From Marasmius tenuissimus (lineage: Eukaryota; Basidiomycota; Agaricomycetes; Agaricales; Marasmiaceae): a DNA stretch of 64,000 nt. Location of the stretch: contig JAQOTA010000050.1 of the NCBI GenBank assembly GCA_029532415.1, positions 4,836,001 to 4,900,000 on the forward strand, given 5' to 3'. The translations under genes and the position numbers were made by a program. This document shows, piece after piece, positions 35,731 to 46,277 of this stretch. The notes beneath the pieces are model-generated. The model had not been told where the DNA came from. It did no database searches and was given only the letters and a program-made list of their open reading frames with translations. Each line of letters begins with the position of its first letter. Positions within the stretch are counted from its first letter, which is position 1.

Positions 35731-36290
35731 TCCTCAGTTCAATCATTCGTGCCCACCTCCCTTACCCCCACGACATTGGCTATCCCACGCCCTTCCCCTA
35801 TCACTGTGGAGGTCCTCTCGGAGTCGTTTACACCAAGCAACAACACAGAGATACTACGGTCATTGCTCCCTACTGATATAACTACAGCGCCGCGACGCAC
35901 ACAACGTCACCTTGTCAGAATGGATGGAGTGCCGATTCTTTCACTGGAGGCACTGGGTAGCGAAGGCGCTCGCCCCGTTTGATTCGAAAGTGTGACGATT
36001 GGGACGTTGAACAGTTTGGGGTTTCCTCCTTTCATATGGGCATTCTTTGCTTGTAGGAAACTCTTACGTCTCTGAAAGATACATACATACTAATACGGAC
36101 AGTGCTTGAATAATGTTACTCGTTCTATGTGCTCCTTACCCTTGTGCTTAGTGCTTTGGGCTGTAACATGTCCTCTTGTGATTTATAACTCGGCAGTTGT
36201 TGAGCTCGTTTGGCCGCCAGATGGACTCAAGGCGTCAAGGCAACCTCAGTCTGAACTGGACCATGGAGGGCTTGTGGGTCCAAATGTACG
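35731..36290. other. Unassigned sequence
   Basis: An open frame runs on from the peptidase fragment to about 35982 without a recognisable domain. Another frame has plausible protein character (HCGGPLGVVYTKQQHRD). The source of this piece is not known. Confidence 0.25.
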
Positions 36291-36299
36291 CTAGATATC

Positions 36300-36530
36300 G
36301 ATCGTTCTTGGATCCTGAAGGGGAATCCTTTGTTTTCCAACTTCACCTTTAGTTTCATTTGTCTGATTTGTGACATTCCCATTGGCTCCGGTCACCAGAG
36401 CCACTCCGTTCGCGCTTGAGAGTGTCAGCACTGGGAGAGAGGCGTGGAAATTGTTACATTCAAGCCTTGAGAGAGCTTGCAAGTGTTGCGGGTGAACATT
36501 CGATGTTTGTTTCAAATTCATTTTTGTTAG
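36300..36530 (-). pseudogene. Truncated N-terminal relic of the reductase gene (duplication copy B)
   Basis: On the minus strand it reads LPVLTLSSANGVALVTGANG, which aligns with MPTLSNASEVVLVTGANG, the start of the intact reductase at 32483. The flanking bases also match (CCATTGGCTCC at about 36379 and 32431). After the cofactor motif the similarity ends, so catalytic residues are absent. Confidence 0.75.
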
Positions 36531-36881
36531 TGATGCAATATCAGTAGTTGTATCGCCCTATCCGCCCTTGAAGTACGAAGAGGTGGAGGTCATTGTGAAT
36601 GTCAAATCATCGTGGTTGCATACGCATTATGGTGGTTGTGGGAAAAGTCGGGCCTGAGCCCGAGTCACACTGCAGCGTCAGTCGCGTCAGCCTGCTCTTT
36701 ATCCTCAACCATATTCAATGTACCCTCGTCGTCGATTTGCAGCACTGTCCAACAAAATATTGATTGCTCGTTCGAGCACCAAATAGAGCACGCATACATC
36801 GCGGGGTCCCATGATCACACAAGTTCCACTCCCGGCGACTCGAATAACCGTGTCAAGTAACAAGAACCCCAGCTCTCAACC

Positions 36882-39100
36882 ATGACGAGGAGACCAATAA
36901 GGATCGGAAACTCGTAAGTCGTCCTGAATCTACGTTGTATCTCTGTTTCTTGTCACTCAACTCGAGCTAGTTCTGGTTATTCAGGAGATGGACCCGACCA
37001 GATGTACCGGCTCGCCGTGGACGGCCCAGTGGATGCCATTTTCGCAGATTACCTTGCTGAGATGAACCTTGGTTGGAGAGCTTTGGAAGTGAGTCGCTTG
37101 ATTCTGTGATTTGGGGGGAATATTTCGCAGAATCTCATCTACATTCTTTTTGCAGATGATGAAACAACCTGAGTTGGGATACGAAACGCCAGCTTTGACG
37201 CAGATCAAGTGGTTGACGGCCGCTGAAGAAATTGCGAAGCAAGGAATCAAGGTAAGGGATATACCAGTGATCCTTTTTCGTATTCACATTCGTTTACGTA
37301 GGTGGTCCATGACGGTGGGGCACTGAACCCGTTCGGGTTGTACAAGGCTGTCAAGGAATACCTCGAAGAGAAGGGGCTCGGGCACGTCAAAGTGGCTTGG
37401 GTGGAAGGAGATAGTGTTACACAACTCGTAAAATCGAAGCTGGAAGGGAAGGAGTCTCCATTTCCTCACTTGGACATCAAAGGACTCGATACGAGCTCAA
37501 TCAAAGGGGAGATGCTTTCTGCCAATGCGTACAGTGTGTGGTCATCTCATAGCTTCACAAAACGCACCTAAGTTGATCGGTTTCTAGTCGGGATGCGTGG
37601 AATAACAGCTGCCCTTCGCGAGGGCGCGCAGATAATCATTTGCGGGCGTTGCTGTGATGCTTCACCTCTGATGGGTCTGGCAGCATGGTAAGGTCTTCGT
37701 GGCTTCCCATCTCTTTCTCTGAAGTATTCTTTGATGAATAGGTGGCACGGATGGAACGAAACCGACTACGACAAGCTTGCAGGAAGTCTCGTCACTGGCC
37801 ATATCGTCGAATGCGGTCCCTACGTTACCGGCGGAAACTTCTGTGGATTCAAAGCAATCAAAGACCTACACAAAGTTCCGGGCTATCCTATAGCCGAGGT
37901 ACACGCCGATGGTACCTCTATCATCACGAAACACGACGGAACGTTCGGTGCAGTCACAGTGGATACAGTGACCGCTCAGCTGGTGTACGAAATCCAAGGG
38001 CCAAAATATCTCAATCCTGATGTCGTCGCGTCTCTTGAGGACATCAAGATCGAGCAAGTGGGCAAAGACCGTGTGAAGGTGCACGGCGTTCGAGGTTCGC
38101 CGCCGCCGGCTACGACGAAACTCGCTGTGTACACATTGGGTGGCTATCAGGCGGAGGTGACTCTCTTCGCCGTCGGGTTGGACATCAAGGAGAAGTTTGA
38201 GTTGCAGAGGCAGCAGATACTTGGTCAAGTGGATCAATCTCAGTATTCTGCGATATCCATTCACACGTATGGGACGTGTCCGGAGGATCCACAAACACAG
38301 AACGACGCTACGGTCGCTATTCGGCATTTCATACAAGCTCCAAAAGCTGAATCGATCCTCGCCTTTTGGAGAACGCTGTTTGGGATCTGGATGGGTGGGT
38401 ATGGTGGGGCCCATATGTACGTGGTCTCACCTTACTGTGATTGATAGTCGACTGACCATGGATGATCACTGCAGAAACATGGATACGCGGACTGCTACTC
38501 CGAAACCGTACATGGAGTACTTCCCTGCCCTCATCCCCCAGAGTTCGATCCAGGTCAAGGCACATGTCGAAGACAAAGTCGTCCCAGTCACCCCTGTGTC
38601 GAAGGTTGAACCCTTTGGCGGTCAATATTCCTATGGCCCAAGAACGACAACTCCTCTGAACAAGTTTGGACCAACCACGAGGGCGCCACTTGGTGGGTTT
38701 CTTTCGCTTACTTGCTTTTGAGCCTATCTGAACCCCGATGACAGGCAAGTTCGTCTATGCTCGCTCAGGTGACAAAGGAGGCAATGCAAACGTCGGTCTA
38801 TGGGTTCGCCGCGATGATGAGTGGCTCTGGCTACAGTCCTTCCTCACGATTGAAAGATTCAAAGACCTCCTCGGAAGGGATTACAAACCCGAGTATCGAA
38901 TCGAACGATTCGAAATGCCCCATATCAAGGTCGTGCACTTCGTGACCTACGGAATACTTCAGAATGGTGTGGGGTCGAGTAGTGTTATTGATGGACTTGC
39001 GAAGAGCTTTGGAGAGTTCGTCCGTGCGAGGGTGGTTGATGTACCGACGAGGTTTCTCAGTCGACCGGGTGTTGGAGAGGAGGTTTATCCGAAGTTGTAG
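36882..39100 (+). CDS. AtuA / DUF1446 family protein
   Basis: Exon 1 (MTRRPIRIGN) joins exon 2 (SSGYSGDGPDQMYRLAVDGP), then exons with VVHDGGALNPFGLY, IIICGRCCDASPLMG, TGGNFCGFKAIKDL, VYEIQGPKYLNPDV, a linker, and the C-terminal block GKFVYARSGDKGGNANVGLW ending at 39100. This order is that of the acyclic terpene utilisation (AtuA) family, DUF1446 plus the C-terminal AtuA-like domain, about 600 residues. In Pseudomonas AtuA is needed for citronellol/geraniol breakdown; the fungal role is unknown. Its neighbour in the ancestral arrangement was the divergent reductase, so the two may have shared a pathway. No break is seen. Confidence 0.8.
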
Positions 39101-39404
39101 CTGGGAATCTGCGATACAGGGAAACTGTCATGTCTCTCGTTACGGCTTGGCTCGTATTCGGCGCAATGACATTGGTGTTACAATGCAACACCGGTTTACA
39201 TTCTGAACCTACCACAATTTCGGGCGACTGGTAATGATGACAAACCTCAGCATGCTTCTTTCCTGGCAAACATTTCTTCCGCTGATCACTGAACGAGCAC
39301 GCTATGACGAGTTCACCGCAAAATGGGTCTTGCAATGGGCCGACGGAAAACACCACCTCGACATGATGCCGGGTCAGCCTAAATCACCACGGAGATTATA
39401 CTTT

Positions 39405-39770
39405 CGATCTTTGATATGGACGGGCAGGGTCTGGAACCGTAACTTGGTGTGTGTGGGTTCCGAATAACTCGCTTTGCCATTCAAAAACAATACGCAATCC
39501 GGTTTTGATTGCCTGGACCCGCCTTTTATTCCGTTGCGTCCATGCTTTCAGCCAAAGCTATCGCCTCTGGGGCCTGAACTCCAATGAGGACGGGGAGGAT
39601 TTGGGACCTTATGTTGGTGGGTTCCGAACAGCTTTCTTCCCGAAAAAGAAACAGTGTTGCTTTCGAACGCGTGGACTCGACTTGTCCTTTCGCTGCGTTC
39701 ATGCTTTCAATCAAGGCTGCCGACTCTGCCTGTTGGAGTTTATGGCCTGAACTCCGATCAGGCCTGAAGA
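39405..39770. repeat. Two diverged tandem copies of a ~180-base unit
   Basis: The blocks at about 39405-39585 and 39586-39770 share, in order, GGTTCCGAA, a CTTTC/CTTTG segment, TTGCGTCCATGCTTTCA versus CTGCGTTCATGCTTTCA, and GCCTGAACTCC. A third, weaker copy lies at about 33270-33420 inside duplication copy A. No coding potential is evident. Confidence 0.6.
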
Positions 39771-40460
39771 GGCCATGTATCCTCATGTATCCCGCTTCAC
39801 ATCGATGGGAAACAATGTTGATAATACAGTCTTATCTCGAACGGTACAACTATGTGCTAACATTAGATTTTCAGGTGTCTTGTTGTGTTCCTCCAATCTA
39901 TTCCCATACACGTCGAACTACACCAGACACTGAGCCTATTTTTGGGACCGTCCCAACGGACGAAACTGCAAATTGAGGCGGATCCACTCCTTTTCAAGGG
40001 CCGCGCTTCACAGGAGAGACTATCCAGAACAGCGCCGATTCAGGCCATAGACTTTTGTACGATATCGAGAGTTTCACCTCGACTTCACCTTCGGTACTAC
40101 TCCAGCACTAAACTGAAACTCCCATGCTCGTGGGATATACAGATCCCGGGTTGACACCAGAAGGTACCAGAGAATCGGAAGCCGTAGCTGGAAGCCGAAA
40201 TTCAGATGCGATGACCTTTTTGCCCTACAAGTTCGCACCTCAACTATGGGGTCGCCAATTTTCGGAGCTACACATGATACAAGCCAACACGCGCTCGTGT
40301 CAAGATCCGCCAAGTGTTCGCGTTTTCGCGTCTTGTGCAACTTGTGCACAACTTGTGCATACTTGACTATTTTCGGTTATCTAGGACTTCGGTCTGGTAG
40401 GGTACTCATTCGAGTATCAGAGCCCATACTATGGCATTAACAGGAGAATGACGATTGGGC

Positions 40461-40466
40461 TATAAA
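40461..40466 (+). promoter_or_regulatory. TATA box of the tripeptidyl peptidase gene
   Basis: TATAAA lies 53 bases before the start codon at 40514, a plausible core-promoter position for a secreted, regulated hydrolase. Confidence 0.5.
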
Positions 40467-40513
40467 AGCTAGATCGGGCGATTACAACTCCTCCCAGAGG
40501 TCGTTCTACCACC

Positions 40514-42653
40514 ATGGTCCATTATCTCTCCTGTGCTCTCATCGTTTCAGCGTCCCTCACTGCTCTCGTCGGGGGCACGCCCGTGCGTCCGATGACTGTT
40601 CACGAACATCGTGACGCTCCTCCTTCCTTCGCTCGTGCCGGGAAGCCCGACGCCTCCAGTACTCTCAACCTCCGGGTCGCCCTAGTCTCCAAGGACATCA
40701 AGGGTTTGGAGAAGGCTCTCTTCGACGTCAGCACCCCAGGTAATGCCTTGTATGGTCAACATCTCAGCTTGGACGAGGTAGGTTACAACTACTCTCAGCT
40801 CACTTATCGCGATTGACCCACACTCGATCGAAAGGTCAAAGCTTTCGCAGGTCCCAACCCTGCCTCTATTGCCGCCGTCTCCCAGTGGCTCTCTGACAAT
40901 GGCGCCTCGGACGTGAAAACGACCGGTCCTTTTGAGGACTGGATCGATTTCACGGTACCTGTGTCCACCGCCGATAGTCTTCTCCAAACCAACTTCGAAT
41001 CATTTGTCCATGTTCCAACGGGTGAAAAGCTTGTCCGTACTCTCCAGTACTCCATTCCGCAGGACTTGGTTGAACACATCGAACTGGTCCACCCAACCAC
41101 GACCTTCGTGAAATCGCTTTCGAGACCCGGTCCAAAGATTTCGATCCCTATTACGCCGAGCAACATTACGGAAAGAGCGAATCCAGCTCCTTCCTCTTGT
41201 AACTCGGTGGTGACACCCGCTTGCTTAGAGGCCCTTTACGGGATTCCTACGACTCGGGCTACTCAGTCGTCGAACAAGCTCGGTGTTTCTGGTTTCATTC
41301 AGCAATTCGCCAATGTACGCGCCAGTTCATCTTCGCGAGTTTGTCTTCCTTCTGACCATGAACAAAGCAAGCGGATCTACGAACCTTCTTGACCTCCCTC
41401 AGACCTGATCTTCCTGCTACCACGACCTTTGCCTTGCAAACTCTGGATGGTGGCTCGAACCCACAAGGCGCAAACCAAGCGGGAATTGAAGCTGTGAGCC
41501 CGGTTTCCTTTACCAAATAGCCAGGCCTCTCGAAGTACTGATGTGTGGGACTTTATACCAGAACCTTGATATTCAATATACCGTTGGTGTTGCGAGTGGT
41601 GTCCCGGTCACTTTTATCTCTGTCGGGCCCAATACTGCTGACGGCGTCGACGGGTTCCTCGACATTATCAATGCATTAAACGCCCAGTCTGCGCCCCCTC
41701 AGGTGACTAAATTCCGCCATTTGGGCTTCTTTGACTTCTCATCTGTTATGCAGGTCTTGACCACCAGCTACGGGTTCGATGAGACCGATTTGGGATCGAC
41801 CCTTGCTACTCGGGTCTGCAATGCTTACATGGCCTTGGGAGCTCGTGGAGTTTCCATTCTTTTCGCTTCAGGTGTGTGTAATTGCGTTATACGAGGAGAT
41901 TAGGACTGAAGACAATCTCAAGGTGATGGCGGTGTCTCCGGTGGCCAGTGTAAGTTAATTTTCCGCCATTAGTTTTCGGCACGTCCTTGACCAGTGATTT
42001 ACAGCACAATCATGCACGACCTTCATCCCTGCCTTCCCTGGAGGATGCCCCTTCCATACTTCTGTTGGTTCTACTAGGGGCGTCAACGAAGTCGGCTCAA
42101 GCTTTAGCAGTGGTGGTTTCTCCAACGTTTTCGCACGACCGTCCTATCAGAGCACTCCTGTCGCCAACTACTTGAACGCCATTGGTAGCACCAACTCCGG
42201 AAGGTTCAATCCTAATGGTCGTGCGTTCCCCGATGTTGCCGCACAAGGAGAAAACATCGAGATCGTCGTCGGAGGTCGGGCTGAGCTGGTCGCCGGAACC
42301 TCTGCGTCCAGTCCTATATTTGCCAGCGTCATTGCCTTGATCAACGACCGGTTGGTTGCTGCCGGAAGACCGGTCCTTGGTTTCCTCAACCCATTGTCGG
42401 TTCTATTTATTCTGCGTTCCAGTTTCTATGGCTCATATCTCCTCCTCAGCTTGTACGCCAACCCTGGTGCCTTCTTTGACATTGCCAGCGGAAGCAACCC
42501 AGGATGTGCGTTTGTTCTGTGTCTTTATGACCGCTTTTACTGATTGTATGCGTAGGTGGAACGAATGGATTCCCCGCTCGCGCGGGATGGGACCCTGTCA
42601 CAGGACTGGGTACCCCCAACTTTGCTGCGTTGCTCCGGGCTGCTGGTGTTTAG
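40514..42653 (+). CDS. Tripeptidyl peptidase, sedolisin (S53) family, secreted
   Basis: The signal peptide (MVHYLSCALIVSASLTALVG) is followed by the pro-domain (exons 40514-40777 and 40835-41314) and the catalytic part. Exon 3 (41368-41493) ends QAGIEA with the catalytic Glu. Exon 4 (41562-41702) begins NLDIQYTVG with the Asp. A later exon has GDGGVSGG with the oxyanion Asp, and the Ser lies in AGTSASSP (about 42295). The last exon encodes GTNGFPARAGWDPVTGLGTP. All sedolisin catalytic residues are present and the exons join in frame. It is an acid peptidase that removes tripeptides from protein substrates outside the cell. A 228-base piece is copied at 35503. Confidence 0.88.
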
Positions 42654-43014
42654 AAGGAAGATATCTTTTGAAGATCAATGTATTAAACAGCATATACCTA
42701 CTACAACTGTGCTTTTGTCCACAAACATACTCGAAGGGTTGTCAGAGTCAATTGGGGTCGCAGCATCTTGAGAGAGGCTATGTCGAAAAAGGTGGACTTT
42801 TGCTGTGAAATCGTATGACGAGCCTCATCGGACGATGAGAGTTTTCCCTCAGTTTTTCTCCTCGTACGATTGCAATTACTGCGAGCTTCGGCCATATCGG
42901 CGATCGCCCTTTTTGGGTAATTTTACCACGTGCTCTGAATAAAGTGGCCTGATTTTGCCTCCCCACAATACACAACGAGCAGCGCCTTTTATTCACGACC
43001 GCCATCATCCCGCT
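42654..43014. other. Intergenic region
   Basis: This holds the 3' flank of the peptidase and the promoter of the Sre1-like gene. The frame of the latter is open upstream of its ATG without a further Met. No other gene is seen. Confidence 0.35.
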
Positions 43015-46000
43015 ATGTCGTTCGCTGCCTCGTCACCACTACCGTCGACGAGCTCGAGCTCACCGAAAGACTCAGAATCATCACCTAATATGGCGACCAA
43101 CGACACAGACCTCGGTTTGGACCCTTCAGACCCTCTCAACCTATGGCTTCACAACACCTCCCAAAGCAATGATTCATCTATGGACGACGACTCCGCAGGT
43201 GAAAGTCCCCCAGACTGGTCGCAGTTCTCGAGCTTATGGGCGCCTTCGATGGAACCCGGAGGAAATACAAAATTGGACTTCGGTTTGGGGCTCGACGCTG
43301 AAATGGACTTCGTCAATTCAATGGCCATTGATCCCAATGCACTACACCTCAACTATCAAGAATTTCCTACAAATGACCCGACTTACCCTTTCACGTTCCA
43401 ATCGAATGAGCTGCTCAACTCGAGCGAACATCTAACCCCAGCACATCGAGAACGAAAGCTCAGCATCACGTCCTCTTCTTCGTCTTCGGGGGCATCCTTT
43501 TCATCTATCAGTAGCCCGAAGCACCCTCGCAAGTTGTCGCACACGTACAAGATAACTATGTCGATCCTGCAGCGGAACTCGTTCAGCGAGTGCTCCAATC
43601 GGCTGGCCTTACGCTCGCCGTTCCAGCAGGGGCACAGAGCGCGACAAATGGTATGTTCGTTTGTAAACAGCAGCGGGTCCAGCTCTCTGACATGCTATCC
43701 AGGTGCTTCAGCGAACTCCGCGAGCCCCACTTCTTCTCCGACGACCGCCTACACATCTCCCTCGCAGCTCGGTCACATGCCGATGCACGCGTACTCTCCA
43801 CAGTCCTCAGCCTCATCGACCTCTTCAGCACCTTCTACACCCCCTCCCTCGACCCCTCCTCAGACCTCGATGGCTTTGGACCCAGCAATGTCAATGAAGC
43901 ATATACAACAAGCCCAGGGCTCTTCTATGGGTGTCATCAACCGTCCGAAGACCAGCCATACAACAATCGAGCGGAGGTACCGCACTAACCTCAATGCTCG
44001 GATAACGAGCTTGCGGATGGCGATACCGGCTCTGAGGGTATTGGAAGATAAAGATGCGTGCAACGTAGGCGGAGGAGGAAAGAAAGGGAAGAATTCCACC
44101 CTTGGAAAAGCCGTTGTGTATGGAACAAAAGTGAAGAAAGAGAATGAGGATGGCTCGGATGTGGTTGATGTCATTGACGAGCGAGGCTTTGTTGACGGCG
44201 TGAAGGTTGCGAGGAAATGCAGCAAAGCGAATATACTGGGCAAAGCAGTGGAATATATACGGTGAGCTTCTTTCTATCGATCTTATGCGGACCATCGCTA
44301 AGGCTTCCAGCCAGGGTTCTCAAGAAGAGAGAGATGCGCATGAAACGAGAGCAGGATGGACTCAAGCAATTGGTTCGCGGCCTCGTAGGAGGACCTGCTC
44401 TGCTTGAAGAGTGGGAAAGAGAATGGAGAGCGAAGTTTGGGGGACCAGAGAGGGATGAAGTTGAGGGCGATGAGGATGACGGAGGTAGCGATGATGAAGG
44501 AAGTGGCGACGACGATGACGACGACGACGGTGGACGCAAGAGAAAGAAGCCCAAGCTTGCCCCGCCGCCAAAGAAGGAGGTGAAGGAAAAGAAACCACCA
44601 CCGCCCCAACCTCAGCCTCAGGTGCTTCCGGATGGCACGATTATTATGCCGGAGAAGCGCAAACGGGGTCGTCCACGCAAAGTTCAACCAAACGCACCTG
44701 CACCTGGAGGTCAAACGTTGACGTTCCCTGCGATGGCTCAACAACCTCCCGTTCAGCAGCAGCCCTACGCACAACAGACTGCACAACCCCAGCAATCGCA
44801 GTATCTCCTGGCTGTGTTCGCTCTTTTCTCCTTCTTCAACTCGCCCTTTTCGTCATCTTCCCATGCATCGCCCAACCATTCGCATACCGGAACGGTCCTC
44901 ACCCATGACACTGCACCAGTCCATCACGTCGCTCCAGGTTGGACTCTACACGAGGTCATTCAAGTCTTCCACCTCCTCGTCTCGGCCCTGGTATTTTGTT
45001 CCATCGTTTTACCTTGGCTTCCTTCGACGAAATACTTCTCATTGTCCTATCTCTCATCGTTGAGAACTTCCTATCAGGAACGTAGGCGGACCCGGTCTAA
45101 TTCGAGGACTACGGAAACCCGTTCCACTCTTCTTCGCGCCGCTTTAGCGAAACGAGGCTCAGCGGACGAAGCAGCTACGTTACATGACGCCCTACGTGGC
45201 GACTTCTCGCTGACGAGTCTGTTCGGTTTCGCGAAGAAAGAGAACAACTCCTCGTATCAACAGAAAGGGCTTGAACAAAGTGCTTGGGTTCGCTTGGGAG
45301 AGCTATGCGTTTTGGAAGGTACGTAGGCCATTACAATAAGTATTCGTTTACTGAACGGTGTCCATACAGGAGAAACATCGATATTCAACAGGGCCTTGAC
45401 CTTTTGGCACATGCGTTCTCATCTATCGTGGTTCACGTGCAGTGCTGCGGACTTGTCGACGCTTGCGTTGGTCTTGTACCCGTTGTGTACCCTCGCTCGC
45501 CGACCTGCCAAAGCACTTTGGGAAGCTGCGCGCGCTCGGAAAGGCTACACAGGCGACCAAGGTCGCGGTGTTGGCGTGCTCATCAGACCACACGAACGCT
45601 TGGTGTTGGAAACAATGGAGGTCGATGAAGCATTCGCAACTCTCAGATCCCTACAGCGTACTTCCACGGTCTCGACACGATACTCGCCCATCGGCCTGCT
45701 CGCGAGTATGGTGATCAAGGAGCGCTCGAAGAAGCATCTGCAGAAAGCCTTTGTCAGGACGATATCGCCCCCATCCGAAAAGAGTCTCGAGCTGGAGGAC
45801 GACGGTGAGGACGTCGCAAAGACTGTCAAAGCCGAGGAGGAAGAGGAGACCGAAGTTAGGACCACTGTTGATGCTGCTCGTTCGTTGGGAGGCGAAGTGG
45901 CTGACATAGGAGAGATGCTGGAGAGTTTGTGGAACATCGGTGTCCATGAGCTTGATTGGGATCTCGAGGACGACCTGGATGACGGACTAGACGGTGAAAT

Positions 46001-46277
46001 TAGGGCGCTGGCAACCGCAATCGTGCTCTATCGCCGGATATTTTCTTCGTCTATTATGGGTCCTGTGGGCGATGGCAATGGTTCCGCGGTCTCGATATTA
46101 TTGAGTCCGCCACCAAGTCCCAGTCTCCGGGACAGTCGGCTTCATTTGACTCTCCGGAAGGCCTTGGGGTCGCCCGTCTTTGAGTACGGGGAGGGAGAGG
46201 ACTTTGGCAGGGCGTTGGAGGATGCGAGAGACCGGGTGGTGGATATGTTAGTCGAGTGTGAGAGGGCGTGCCGCTGA
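43015..46277 (+). CDS. SRE1: SREBP-like bHLH transcription factor (Sre1)
   Basis: The start is MSFAASSPLPSTSS, an acidic Ser/Pro-rich activation region. The bHLH (about 43960-44320) reads HTTIERRYRTNLNARI, with the Tyr that marks SREBPs, and continues after an intron (44262-44313) into VLKKREMRMKREQ. An acidic/Lys-rich linker has an AT-hook-like KRGRPRK. Two hydrophobic segments follow (YLLAVFALFSFF and VFHLLVSALVFCSIVLPWL), the SREBP hairpin, and after an intron at 45320-45369 a long C-terminal regulatory region to 46277. Family knowledge: ER-membrane factor released by proteolysis when sterol or oxygen is low. Around 43470-43550 the frame must change (see findings), so that join is unresolved. 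Confidence 0.82.

Larger units (their letters stand above)
39101..40513. other. Intergenic region with degenerate repeats
   Basis: It contains the tandem repeat described separately and the promoter of the peptidase gene. Nothing else is recognised. Confidence 0.4.
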
